Shown here in pieces: positions 24,240 to 36,363 of a stretch of 64,000 nucleotides of DNA. Source of the stretch: Tetrahymena thermophila SB210. Its lineage: Eukaryota > Ciliophora > Oligohymenophorea > Hymenostomatida > Tetrahymenidae. Each line of letters begins with the position of its first letter. The stretch's first letter is position 1. The notes below the pieces were generated by a model. That model worked only from the letters and a program-made list of their open reading frames with translations. It had not been told where the DNA came from and did no database searches. The stretch spans positions 744,001-808,000 of the forward strand of contig NW_002476246.1 in NCBI RefSeq assembly GCF_000189635.1, in the 5' to 3' direction. A program made the position numbers and the translations under genes.

Positions 24240-24606
24240 ATGTCTAACAATGAATACACTAAAATGATTAGCATTTAGAATTAAATAAATAGAATTAAAA
24301 AAGAATTTAACTTTGGATTTATTGAAAACTTTGAATTCAGTGGTAAAACTTATGAGCTAACAAACTACTTGCTAAAGAGAAAATTTGGAATTAATTGCTA
24401 ACAATCTTTATAAATTATTTGAGAAAAATAACGATTTTTGGACTCTCTATTAGCCTCAGTATCCTCAGGTTAAAGAAATCATAGAACACAGAGTAAGATG
24501 GTCACTTGCTTCTCACTTATCTTTGAAATTAGTTATTTCTCGAATTTTGTTATGTAAGATTAAGTAAAATAGAAAAATTACTAATGTAAAAGTATAAAAT
24601 TAATGA
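24240..24606 (+). CDS. Doubtful small split gene, unrecognised
   Basis: From ATG at 24240 one frame reads MSNNEYTKMISIQNQINR... to a TGA at 24420 (60 residues). From about 24380 the next frame gives a coding-like run, ENLELIANNLYKLFEKNN then FWTLYQPQYPQVKEIIEHR, to TGA at 24604. A 37-base GTAAAAC...AAAGAG intron (24343-24379) would join them into 109 residues in frame, but that is shorter than usual Tetrahymena introns; a one-base frameshift is the alternative. GC content is higher than the surroundings, which supports coding origin. No family recognised. It may be a gene remnant. Confidence 0.35.
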
Positions 24607-25647
24607 GTTAAATTTTATACTGTAAATTTACTTAGATAACTTCCTCATAAAATATTTTATTTTTTCTATTAAATATATTGTAAACAACTTACTTTATATG
24701 CTTGTTAATTAATTATTTATAAGTTGTTATTTCTTCTTCTTATAATTGTGTTTTTTTAAAAATATTTTCAAATAAATTATTATTAAATTTATAATATAAA
24801 ATTACCTTTTATTGTAAAATATTATTTTTACATAAATTAGAGAATTTTGATTCTTTTTTCATATATTTTAACCAATATTTTTAATTACTTTTTACTTTTT
24901 ATTAAAAAGAAATTCAATTTATTTATTTTTTTACAAATTAAACTTAAATCTTAAACAAATGTGATTTAATACTATTTAGAATTATTGAGCAAAATTAGTT
25001 CAATATTCATGTTATTGTTATATTAAAATAAGATAAATAACAATTTATGAATTATATTTAAAAAGTATCAATTGAGAAAAAAAATAATATTTTGGGAATA
25101 GTGTTTTATTTGTTTGATTAATTTGAAAGATCATATATGAGTTATATCGAAAAATCAAAAGAATTTAATAGATGATATAAAAATTGCAAGCTATTTCCAA
25201 TGAAGCAAGCTATGAGATCAGATTTCGTAAAAAGATCTTTGAGCTATCAAAAAAGATATCAGAAGAAAAGGAAAAAAAAAAAAATAATAAATAAATGAAT
25301 GAATAAGTCTGTTTGCTTGTTAATTAATTATTTTTGCTTGCATATTAGGAATAAATGAAGTAGCTATTAGCATCAATGAATCTTATAAATGCTAATAATA
25401 AATCAATATATATCTTTTCATTACTATCCATATTCATTATTAATTGATTGATTTATAGATTGTGTCTTCTCATTAATTCATTAATAGAAAGAAAGTTTTG
25501 ATATATAAAGATAAATTAAAAGATTCATCAATATTAATAATTAATAAAATAAAATCTGTTTTTATTATAAAATAAACAAGCAAACAAAAAACAAGAAAGT
25601 TAGCTTCGTCAACAAAAATCTTAGCAGTAGCATTAAAATTTGAAAAA
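24607..25647. other. Intergenic region upstream of CSN4
   Basis: About 1 kb of AT-rich sequence. The short stretch near 25195-25280 is purine-rich, but no frame gives a convincing protein. It must include the CSN4 promoter. Confidence 0.45.
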
Positions 25648-27429
25648 ATGGTTCAATTAAGTGATATTTTGAGTTGCCCCGATAACACTGACGCTTTAGC
25701 AAATTAAATTATTTCAGGATAAGAATACGATGTCCTCTAGAAGGCAATTTAAAATTGTAAATTATTTATTGGAATTTACTATATATGGCACATATGAAAG
25801 CTTAAAAACTACAAAAAATCCAATTATTAACTATAAAATAATGACGATATTTCAAATGAATATTTAAATATCAATATTTTACCTAAAATATCAAATTATT
25901 TGTAAAATAATAACTCATTATATTTTCTAAAATTAGTAAGCATTGATGATCAAAAGCTCGTTTTTACTTAAAAGTTCTTAAAGAGCTTGATATCTATGTA
26001 CTCTAAAATAGACATTAAAAATATGCAGACCATCGGTGAATTTATAGTTAAAACTCTCAAGGACAAAATGTTTTTCGAATACGAAGTAATTAATTAATTA
26101 ATTAATTAAAAGCTTTTAGAAATATTTTAAATAAAATAATTAATTTATGTTTTAGCAATAGTAAAAAATAATAATTTGATTAATCGAATTAATTTAATAG
26201 GTATATCAAACTCGTGTTGAATTGAGTAAAGTTTATGAGGGTATGAACCAACCCTATCTTGCAGGTCAAATATTGGCTTAGGTTAATTATGACTCTCCTA
26301 AATTGTACATTATTCATTATTAATTGCTATTTAAAATATTCTGCTTAGAAAATTTATTAATTTGATATTTTGTTTGAATAAATAGACAATTAAGTGTTAA
26401 AGAAAAGGTTGATAAATACCTTTCAATTATTACCTTCTTCTTTGAAATGGAAGAATAAACTGCTGCTGAAACTTGGATCAGCAAAGCAGGTAACATCAAC
26501 TATGATTTAATCGATGATAAATATTACAAATTCAGATACGAGAATTTATTCGCTGTCAACTTGGATTTCCAAAGAAAGTTTTTACCTGCAGCTCAAAAGT
26601 ATTACTATTTATCAAACTACCCTGACATTGACTTTGAAGAAGCTAATTTGCTCTTAAATGCTGCTTCTCAATGTGCTATTTTGGGTAATGCAGGTCCACT
26701 TAGAACTCGTATCCTTGCCACCCTTTATAAAGACGAAAGAATTCAGTCTATTCCTAACTTCGAAATGCTTGAGTTGACGTAAATGATAAATTAATTCTTC
26801 CAGATTAAATTCAACAGTTTCCTCTTTCTTACATAAATAAAGAATAAAGGGAGTGTTTGAACAAAAATATTTATTTTTTAAAGAAACTAATTGAATGCCT
26901 AATATTAATTTGTTAAAATATATAAATAGTTACATGCAAAGAATAGTTAGCAAGGAGTAAAAGGATAAATTTGCTGGATCTTTGAAAAAGCATCAATTAT
27001 AAATTTTAAGAGAAAACTTCACAGTCTTAGATGAAGCTATCTTACAACATAACATCACAGCTGTATCTTAGGTTTATGAATCTATCACAATGAAGTCATT
27101 ATCTCGTTTGGTCTACATCGGAAGAGATATCGTAAATTCAAAAAATAAATAAATAAACAAATAAAATAAAACAAATTTTAAACAAAGGTGGAAGTATGCA
27201 TCCAAACTATGATTGAAGAAAAAAGAATTAATGCCAAGATTGACTAGTTAATTGATACAGTAAGTTTCTAAAGAGGTAAATTAAACAAATAAACTTAAAA
27301 ATAGATTAATAATAAATAAACTCCTTTTATATCAAAACAGATGAAGATATCCCTGTAGATTTTAATGACAGAATTAGCTAATTCTGTGGTAGACTTAATG
27401 AATTCTATGAAAAAATTACTGCCAAGTGA
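25648..27429 (+). CDS. CSN4: COP9 signalosome complex subunit 4, 7 exons
   Basis: Exons 25648-25756, 25937-26085, 26201-26304, 26386-26778, 26930-27131, 27188-27275 and 27341-27429 sum to 1134 bases, 377 residues (human CSN4 has about 406). Diagnostic segments include VYQTRVELSKVYEGMNQPY, FAVNLDFQRKFLPAAQKYYY, CAILGNAGPLRTRILATLYK followed by DERIQ, and the PCI/winged-helix part FTVLDEAILQHNITAVSQVY with TMIEEKRINAKIDQLIDTV. These match CSN4 'LDYRRKFIEAAQRY', '[23 protein letters not shown]' and '[20 protein letters not shown]'. The COP9 signalosome removes Nedd8 from cullin ligases in nucleus and cytoplasm. Intron 1 (180 bases) reads in frame except for one TGA, so an unspliced transcript would truncate the protein. 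Confidence 0.92.
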
Positions 27430-28011
27430 TTATTTGAATAATAGTTTGTATGCATTTTGCACTTAATCCTTTTTGTATAAAAATATTATTCTAAAAACTC
27501 ATTTTATAAATAAATTCCAACTACAAACAAATAAACAAAGTTTTTAAAATTTTATTTATTCATAATACATCGTATTAAATTTTAAACAAACAAATATATA
27601 TATATATATATAGAATTTATTATAATTTTTATGAGAAAAAACTATTTTATTGATTCAAAAAAATAGAAAGTTAAAAAAAAATAATAATTGATGAATTGAT
27701 AGATACTTACTTATTTACTTACTTGATTGTCTTTTAAGTTATATTTTATAAATAAGTTTTCCATATTTTGTTAATAATTTAACTAAAATTTAAAATGTGT
27801 GTTTATATTTATTTATATAAATAAATAAATGCGTACTACTTTTCATTTCTTTTGGAGTGATTTGTTTGAATTAATTCAAATATTTATTTGTTATTTATTA
27901 CAGAACATAAATATTTTAAGATAGATTGTGCTATTGTAAAATTAAATAATTATATCACTGATTGAAAATTAATAAATTAAGAAGCAATCAATTATTTTTT
28001 ATATCCTGAAA
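27430..28011. other. Intergenic region between CSN4 and the aspartyl protease
   Basis: About 580 AT-rich bases with a (TA)n tract near 27597-27611. It should contain the CSN4 3' UTR and the protease promoter. Nothing else seen. Confidence 0.5.
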
Positions 28012-30403
28012 ATGAAAAGCACTTATACAAATAGTATTATTAAAATAATATTAACAGTACTTATTTTTACTCAAAGCACGGTCGTTGCTAAAGGAAATTT
28101 AATAGAGTTGGATCTTATAAAGCAATAAGTAAATGGATAATAGCTATATAATCGATTATAAAGGGAATTTAGTAATCCATAAAAGGTTAAATAAGAATAA
28201 GATAAAATCATAAAGCAGATAAACCATAAACACTATAATGATAAATAAAATGAACTAAATTCATTTTAAAATTCTACAGAAAATTAGAGTGCAGATTAAA
28301 CATAAATTCCAGAGCTGCTACTGAGAAATATTTAAAATAATTAATATATTGTCAATTTATATATTGGATCTCAATCAGTTAAGTAACCATTATTGATTGA
28401 CACAGGTAGTCCATATACTCTAGTCGATGGCGTTGACTGTGAGAAATGTCATATTTAAAATTCTAAAAACTCTCTTTTTGATTGCAATTAATCACCTACT
28501 TGCAAATTAACTGATAAATCTTCCTATGAGCTTACATTTGTACAAGGAAAAGCTCAAGGTTTGTAGGTAATAAGATTTAAATAAATTTTATTTTTAATCT
28601 ATAAAAAACAAAAAGCTTAAATTTAAATAAAAATGTTCTAAAAAGCAACTGGAAATAATGAAGAATATTATAAGGTCATACATACATTCATAAACAATAT
28701 CTCAATAAATAAACATATCATTCTTTATTTTTATATAACTTAATAAATAAATCATATCTTAATATAAAATAAATTATTCATTTATGAAATGTTTATTTTA
28801 AGTAGATATAATATTATTAAGCTTGAAACCAAAAAGCAAGCAACAAATAATTTATCAATCAAGGAAAAAAAAACAAACAAATAAATAAAGGAAATAAGCA
28901 ATAAATCAAACAAATTAATAAATATAAATAGGCAATAAACAAACAAGCAACCTTTTTAGCAAACAAGCAAATAAAAGTTATAAAAATAATTTAAAACTTA
29001 CAAAATTAGCTTAAACACAAAGTAAAATTGTTTTGAAGATGTCAAATGAGTTTTGAGCTTTATGTTAAGAATTAAAGAACAGTAAATATGTTTCTATCAT
29101 AAATTTAAAGTTATATTTTAAGAGTTTAAATCTTTTATAAATTTCGAAAATTGAAGAGGAATTTATTTCGATTGAAAAGACCAGTCAAAATTTCAAAAAA
29201 AAATTATAAAATTTTAGCAAATAAATATCCATTTTTTAATTAATAATTTGTAAGGGATTAACAATTTCCATAAAATAATATTTTTAAGCAAATAAATAAG
29301 GTTTTTTTAATAATTTATTTAGCATTTTTCTTTAAGTTAAAATTAATAAAAAAAAAGGAGTTTTAAAATTATTTTTAGCAATAAGCTTTTTAAATTGAAT
29401 TGAATTTATTTATTTATTTGAAACATTTTATTTAATAAAAAGTTTAATTAAAGTTTTAATTTTTTGATAATAGGTTAAAGATAGAGTTTGCTTATAAAGT
29501 GGATTAGCTCAGTGCACTTCTAATGAGTTTACTTTCATAGATATATATAATATTACTTATTCAATGGAAAATATTGAAGCAGATGGAATATTAGGATTGG
29601 GGATGATAAAAAAGAATCCTAATTTTTCTTTTGTTTAACAGCTGTTTGCAAGTGGACAAATTTCTGAACCTTCATTTTCTCTTTACATTAACGATATTAG
29701 CTTCGATATGAGGTACTAGAAGGATATTTCTAAACTTATTTTGGGAGGTGTTAACATGAAATATGGAGTTGAAAATTAGGTTATGGTTTATCACAGTATT
29801 GCAAATTCTGATAGTTGGGCATTAAACTTAGACACAGTGAAATTCAATGATAAAAATATAAAATAGAAGGATTCTAAGATAGCAATAATTGACTCTGGAT
29901 CATCCAATATTGTTCTTCCAAGAGAGGACTATAATTATTTATTGAAGTATTTAACAAACGATCTTCATTTCATTTGTCAACCATAAAACAATATATACCT
30001 TTAATGTTCATGTCCAACTGGAGAGATTGGAGTCTTTCCAGAGGTAAAGATTAAGTTTGCAGGAGTTGATTAAATATATGTATTAAGTCCAAAGGATTAC
30101 ATCATACAAGAAAACCACCTTTGTAATATGCAAATAAGCTACTACTCTTCAACTGATGGTTCTTGGATCTTAGGTGATGTTTTTTTGAGAAAGTACATGT
30201 CCTATTTCAATATTTAAAAAGAATAAATTGGACTCATTCTCTCCAACAAAAAAAGTCTTGAAAGTAGAGAATTTCTTAAGGATGTTATGCTCATTTTAGA
30301 GTGTATCTTAGGCTCTCTTTTCTTGGGTATCTTAGTCATTTATTTCATCCGCATGATTAGTGGTTTAAAGAATGCTAAGGATGAAGAACTTAATTTTGAT
30401 TGA
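28012..30403 (+). CDS. Membrane-anchored pepsin-type aspartyl protease, 2 exons
   Basis: Exons 28012-28566 and 29474-30403 join in frame to 494 residues; the intron is 907 bases. Residues 1-26 are a signal peptide (IIKIILTVLIFTQSTVVA). Residues about 30-100 look like a Gln/Asn-rich propeptide. Both catalytic aspartates are present: LLIDTGSPYT (Asp130) and AIIDSGSSNIV (Asp325). Other pepsin-fold segments are YIVNLYIGSQ, ADGILGLGM, KLILGGVN and DGSWILGDVFLRKY. Near the C-terminus MLILECILGSLFLGILVIYF is a membrane helix followed by a short cytosolic tail (KNAKDEELNFD), so the enzyme is a type I membrane protein, probably lysosomal, phagosomal or cell-surface. Extra cysteines (CEKC, CNQSPTC) suggest added disulfides. 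Substrate unknown. Confidence 0.88.
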
Positions 30404-32198
30404 TTACTGTATTAATTTTAATTTAATTTATTACTGATCGACCTATGTATGTTTTTTGCAAAAATAATTTTAAATCAGGTTAAAAACAAACAAAAATTCT
30501 TAAATTGTATTCTTATTTTTAATTAAAATTAATTAAGCTGTTTTTATAGCAAGCAAGCAAGCAAACAAAAAAAGAAATTAAAATTATTCTTAAAATGAAC
30601 TTTAATTATTATTCTAGGAGAAGTACTCTCATTTTCTAGAAAATATTATATTTTAGAGTTTTTAATTAATTCATCACACTTAATTAATTAGAAAAAGACT
30701 TAATTATGTAAGAGGATTGTTATAGAATAAATACGATTTATTTGTTTATATGTTAAATTTATTTTTTTTATTAACAAAATTAAATCGCTTTTTACAAAAC
30801 AAATTGAATTCATTCTAAATAAAGCAAGAAAAGAATATGAGGTGATTTGTTATTTACATAATACAATTTTGTTTCGAAAGAGGAAACATAAATTATTTAA
30901 TATTAATAAGAATTTCAAATATTTTGAAAAGGGAAGGAAAAATCATTTAATGGAAAATTGGGGAAAATTAATAATTTTTCATAATTTTATTAATTAATTT
31001 GAAGAAAAAGCTTTTGTTTAGTTGTGAGGAAAAAATATTAAGATTTAATTAATTTCAAGCGAAAATGAAAAAAATATAAAGAATAATAATTAAAAAAATT
31101 ATTAAAAAAAATTCAAAAAAGAAAGAAAAGGATTGCTATCTCTATAATGTCTGTATGAGGATAATTTAAGTTTTTAAATCAACACAAAACTCCCACATAA
31201 AAGCCACTCCCCTTACAATTTTTAATGCAATTAGCAATTATCCACATACAAACTTAGAAATAGCATCCTAAAAAGCACATAAAAATCAAAATAAAATTGA
31301 TTTATTATGGAGCGATTTAGATTGTCAAAAAAAAAATAAACTCATAAATCTAATAAACTTATTCTGAAGGAATATAGTTGATTCTCTCTTAGAAAATAAA
31401 TAAATATATAATTAGTATTTTTTTATAGGAAATTTTAAATGCGATTGAGACAAAGATCATGTAGAATGAATTAAAACAAATCAACGAATGAATTAATGAA
31501 TGAATGAAATATTTACTTTTGTGCAATTTAATAATCTATCAGCTAAGCAAAAAAATATAAATAAAATTAAATTAAATAAAATAAAAACTAAATAAAAATA
31601 TCTGATAAAAATAAATTCAAATAAATAAAAAATACAAACAAAAATAAAAATAAAAAACAAAAAACAAATAAAACAAAGATAAATAAAATAAAACAAAAAA
31701 TTAAATTAAGAAAATATATTCAGGAAATAAATTCAAATTTTTAATTTTAAAAGCTGAAGCTTTTATTTAAATAACCATTTCAAATTTGATTTTATGTTTG
31801 CTTTATTAGTTAATATTTGAAGCATTTTGTTTAATTTTTGAATTTATTTATTGTTGGAGAGATATTTATTTATTTATTTATTTTAGTTAATGATTTGTCT
31901 TTAAATAGATACATATATAGATAAATATAAAGATATATAGATATTGGGTAATTTTAATTGAAAAATATTGTTAAATAATTTTGAGTGAATATTCTTACAT
32001 CTCAAAAAAAAAAATAATTGTTATTTTAATTTTCTATCACGTGTTGGTATTTTTGCAGAAAATAAATCAATAAAAAGCAATTAATAATAATTTATTTATT
32101 GATTAATTGAAGTATTTACTTATTTATTTGATATAATTTAGTTTAGCTTATTGATACTTTGAAAATAAAATATAAATTAGAATCCATCTTCTGAAATT
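30404..32198. other. Intergenic region
   Basis: About 1.8 kb of AT-rich sequence. A minus-strand open frame at about 31493-31696 is only low-complexity Phe/Ile/Tyr text from (AAAT)n-like DNA. No gene supported; the last part must be the promoter of the exonuclease gene. Confidence 0.5.
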
Positions 32199-33915
32199 AT
32201 GGAGCAAAATAACAGGTATGTATTTTAGTGATATTTATGGCTTATTTTAAAATATTTTTTGTAAAATGCGATATAGTTTATCTCAATTCTTAAAAGTAGA
32301 TCAAACAACTTTACCTAAAACTGTAATTGATAACAAATGTAATTAGAATATTTTCAATTTGATTCCTGAGCCCAGCAGTTTATTTTAGGTGAATTAAATA
32401 CAAAGTCAATAAAATCAGAATAGTTAGCCTATTCCTTCATTGGATTAATTTTATAACAAACAGCTACAATAAGCTATACAATTTTAGATTCAGAATTATC
32501 TAAAAAAGAGTTAATATAATTAGAAAATGGGAAAATTTAATCATAGCTAAAATTTTTAAGCTTAACGGGGAAAAGGATTTCGCTTTTAAGATTAAGAGTA
32601 AACAAATGGAATCAATATATCTTAGAAAAATAATGAATTAAATATACTAAGCAAATAGTCATCTTAAAAGGAGCAGTTTTAAAAAACTCGTGATAAAAAA
32701 AATCAGCTGACTCTTGATAAAAAGTTAAAGAAATTAGAAGTATTATAAGAATAATAGATGATATTAAATTAATTCTAATAGCAATAAATGGAAAAGTTGA
32801 AATTAATCTATTAACAACTTAATCATATTTAAGCTTAAAAGCTAAGCAAAAGTACTGAAATAAATTTTGAAATATAGTAAAATAGCACTACTATAAATAC
32901 TGCTGCTCCTACCGATAGCGATGACTAACAAAATTATCAGAATTCTACTAAGCAAGAGGGAGAATAGATTCAAAATAGCAGCTCACTTCTTGATTAAACC
33001 AATGAAAAAAATCAAGACTAGATTAATGATTAACAAGAATAGAAGTCAGATGAAGAAGAAGCTAAAAATGAAAATAAAGATAAAGCAGCTGCTGAAGAAA
33101 TAAGACAAAGTGATTTAGGGTAGAAATAAAGCGAATAAGAATAATCTTTTTAACAAGATGAATAAAATAATTTAGACAAATAAAGAAAATTTGTTTAAGC
33201 TAATTTAATGTAAAAAAATGCTAAAGAAAGTGATTATGATTACTTATTTTTTATTGATTATGAATGCAATTAATCTTATCTTGGATCTGAAATAATTGAG
33301 TTTCCTATTTAAGTTGTAGATGTGAAATAGTTAAAAATTATCGATACTTTTTCTTCATATGTGCAACCCTGTTCTAAAATTACTAAATTAATTACAAATC
33401 TGACTAAGATTGATGATAATAAAGTTTAAAATGCTCCTAAAATATAGTAAGTTCTTCAGTAAGTTCGAATATTTTTGGAAAAATATTTGAAAAATAATTT
33501 TGATAGATGTGCTGTTGTTTATGATAACAAATCAGATTTTTTGTTTATTGTTGAAGAATCTATCAAAAAGAATTTTTTACTTCCTGCTTTTCTATAACAA
33601 TACATTGATCTTGGCACATGCTTTCCAATTAGAAACGAATAAAATATAAATGAGTAGAGAATTTCTCTTAAGGGTATGCTTGATACTTTAGGTATGAAAT
33701 TTTAAGGCTAAAAGCATTGTGGTGCTGATGACTGTAAAAATCAAGCATTAGTAGCTATTGAATTACTAAAGAGAGGATATAGCTTTACAAAAGATTTGTA
33801 AGTAAATGATCTAGAATAAGTTATCACAAACTATTTCAAGAGAACTGAAAAGCAATTTGCTAAAAAACTATCAAAGTTAAAAAATAAAATTTAGACGACC
33901 TATAAAAAGGAATGA
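32199..33915 (+). CDS. ERI1-like 3'-5' exoribonuclease with long Gln-rich N-terminus, 2 exons
   Basis: A 17-base first exon (32199-32215) joins through a 61-base intron to 32277-33915, giving 551 residues. Residues about 1-315 are Gln/Asn/Lys/Glu-rich low complexity with coiled-coil-like stretches (LDKKLKKLEVLQEQQMIL). Residues 325-510 form a DEDDh exonuclease of the ERI1/3'hExo group: FFIDYEC (Asp333, Glu335), EIIEFPIQVVD, FSSYVQP, VVYDNKSDFLFI (Asp422), ISLKGMLDTLGMKFQGQKHC and HCGADDCKNQALVAIELL (His486, Asp491). All five catalytic residues are present. ERI1 enzymes trim histone mRNA ends, 5.8S rRNA and small RNAs. In a ciliate with small-RNA-guided genome rearrangement a role in RNA turnover is plausible but is inference. 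Confidence 0.88.
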
Positions 33916-36363
33916 ATGAATGAAGGAAGGAAATTCTGTTTGCTAAATTGTATGTTTAAAAAAAATCTATCTTTCTATCTATCTATAATTACCATTACGA
34001 CAATATAATCAATCAATCAATAACCAACCATTTTAAATTATTAAATTAACCATCCAAGCAAATACAATAATCAAAAATAGTTTTAACTTATATCTTTACA
34101 TTTATTCCACCCACTTCCTTATTTTCTATCTATCTATCAATAAATTATTTATAGCTAACTCAAATAATTAATATGATAAATAATATATTAATTAATAACA
34201 CTTATTCTTATATTTTATCTATTATATTAAATAAAAACTGTATCATACTTTTAAATAATTTAAATTAAAAATAAATAAGTCTTTCTCATCAAAATTTAAA
34301 ATATGTTGATTTTTATTTTGTCATTTAAAATATATTTAACATACTTATTTACTTACATACAAATTTGTTATCAATCAATTAATATATTTTTTATAAATAT
34401 ATCCAATTTTGATTAGAGAGCATAAAAAATATTAGTTAGATAAATAACAAAAATAATCATAAATTTATTTATTTATTTAGCTAAACTTAATTGCATGATC
34501 AAAAAAATAATAATAAAACACAATATTTAACTATAAAATTAGTTAGAACTTTTGGTTTTTTTTATTATTATTTCAATTTTCAAATATTCTTTTTTTACAA
34601 TAAGTTTATAAAATTTAGAAAATGAGTGAATTTAAAATAGAAAAGCTTCTATAAATTTCTTTTTCAAAATAAATAAATAAATATTATTTGCAACCAACAA
34701 CTGCAAAAATAATTGGTTGATTAAAAATTAACACTATGCAATTAAGTATTTTAACTTATTTTATGCAAAAGCAATACACACAATAACTATTTTTTATAAA
34801 TAATTGAAAAAAGATATTCAATAATAAATAAATTAATTTACATTTAGCAGCAATTAATTTCAAATGAAAATAAAAGTAATGTTTCTCGATAGTCAAAAAT
34901 CATGTTAAGTTCAAAACAAATTATTAGTCCTTAAAAATTAATAATCATTAAAAATATTTTATTAAGGCTAACTATCTTCAAAAAAAAAGAATTTTTACTT
35001 GTAAAATCAATTTAACTATAAATTTTTTGCTTTTATGGGCTTATTATTGATTTATGAAACTCTTAAATGAAATTAAATTTCCAGATGAAATTCAAAATCT
35101 AAATTCTTTTCTTAATTTTAATTTACACTTAATTTATGAGCGCAAATCTTTTTTTTATATTTCTTTTAGATAAAAATTAAAACTTAATTAAATTCACACA
35201 CAAAAATGTTTTTATTGAATGACTCATAAATATTTGTTAAACTTTCCAAAAAAAAGTGAAGACAAAAGATATTAATATTAAGTTTAAGCTTATTTTGTTT
35301 TATTAACTACAAACATTTTTTAGTCCAATTAAATAGAAAAATTTATTTTACTATTCAAAAATTTAAAATTATTTTTTTGAATTAATTAAAAAAATTTTAA
35401 ATAAAATGAAAGATTTTATCATAAAAATATTTAAGAATTTTTTATTTAGGTTTATTAAGAAATTTTAAATGTGATTATTTGATTTTTTTTAATATGCAGC
35501 ATTATTATAAAATAAGTATTTAGGTTACTTAGATTAAAAGGATTCGATTTATATTTAATTAATTATATTGATATAAATTATTATGCAAATGATTAATTTA
35601 TCAAATGAAATCAGTCGATCGGTCTGTCAGCTCTACAAAGAAAAAACTGTCTTTATTAAAAAGTTAAATTTAATTAAAAAGGTTAAGCAAAAAAATGTAA
35701 AGATACATATAAATATATAATTTAGATTCTCTTAATAAGACATACTTTAAATTAGCTTACTTTTTATAACAGATAATTTGTCAAACATAAGTAGTAGCTT
35801 TATAAATGTAAATTTAGGTATTTAAAATATCATGAACAAATAACTCTGTAAAAATTAGCTATTTATTTTTGAATGGATTAATGAATGAGAGAAGGAACAA
35901 AGAATTTATTTTATTTTTGAACATTTTGATTTATTTCTTATTGTTTCTTATAAGCTTGTAAGACATTCAGTATAAAAATTAATAATTAGGAGTGAATGAA
36001 ATTCGTAAAAGAATGTAATAGTGTGTAGTGCGCTAAATGGTTTTAACATTATTAGAATTACTTTTGAGATTAAAAGATAAAAAAGATAATTAAATGTGTT
36101 GAAAATCAACCAATTAAGAAAGGCAACAGTAAGAAAAAAAAGAAATTAAATAATTAACAAACTTTGCAAGCTATCAAGCATTTTATAAAACAAACAAACA
36201 AAGCAAACAACTAATAAAAAGGTTTAGTTATATATAATATTAGTATAAAAGCATCAATCAATCTATTTATCAAGAAATCAATAGATTAATCTCTATATAA
36301 TAAATAGATTCACTTTGAAATTAAGCATAGTCACTCCCACTCTAAAGGGAAGATAGCTTTATA
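33916..36363. other. Long intergenic region
   Basis: About 2.4 kb without a recognisable gene between the exonuclease and the kinase genes. AT-rich with TCTA and AAAT tracts; GC-richer patches near 35605-35635 and 36310-36355 give no convincing frame on either strand. The second patch lies just upstream of the kinase start and is probably its promoter or leader. Confidence 0.5.

Noticed and set aside
25757-25936. In-frame TGA in CSN4 as a possible selenocysteine codon
   Set aside because: The TGA lies inside a 180-base AT-rich segment with GT and TAG ends whose removal restores the CSN4 alignment, so it is intronic.
31493-31696. Minus-strand Phe/Ile-rich open frame
   Set aside because: It is a translation of (AAAT)n-like DNA with no start context, neighbours or domain.
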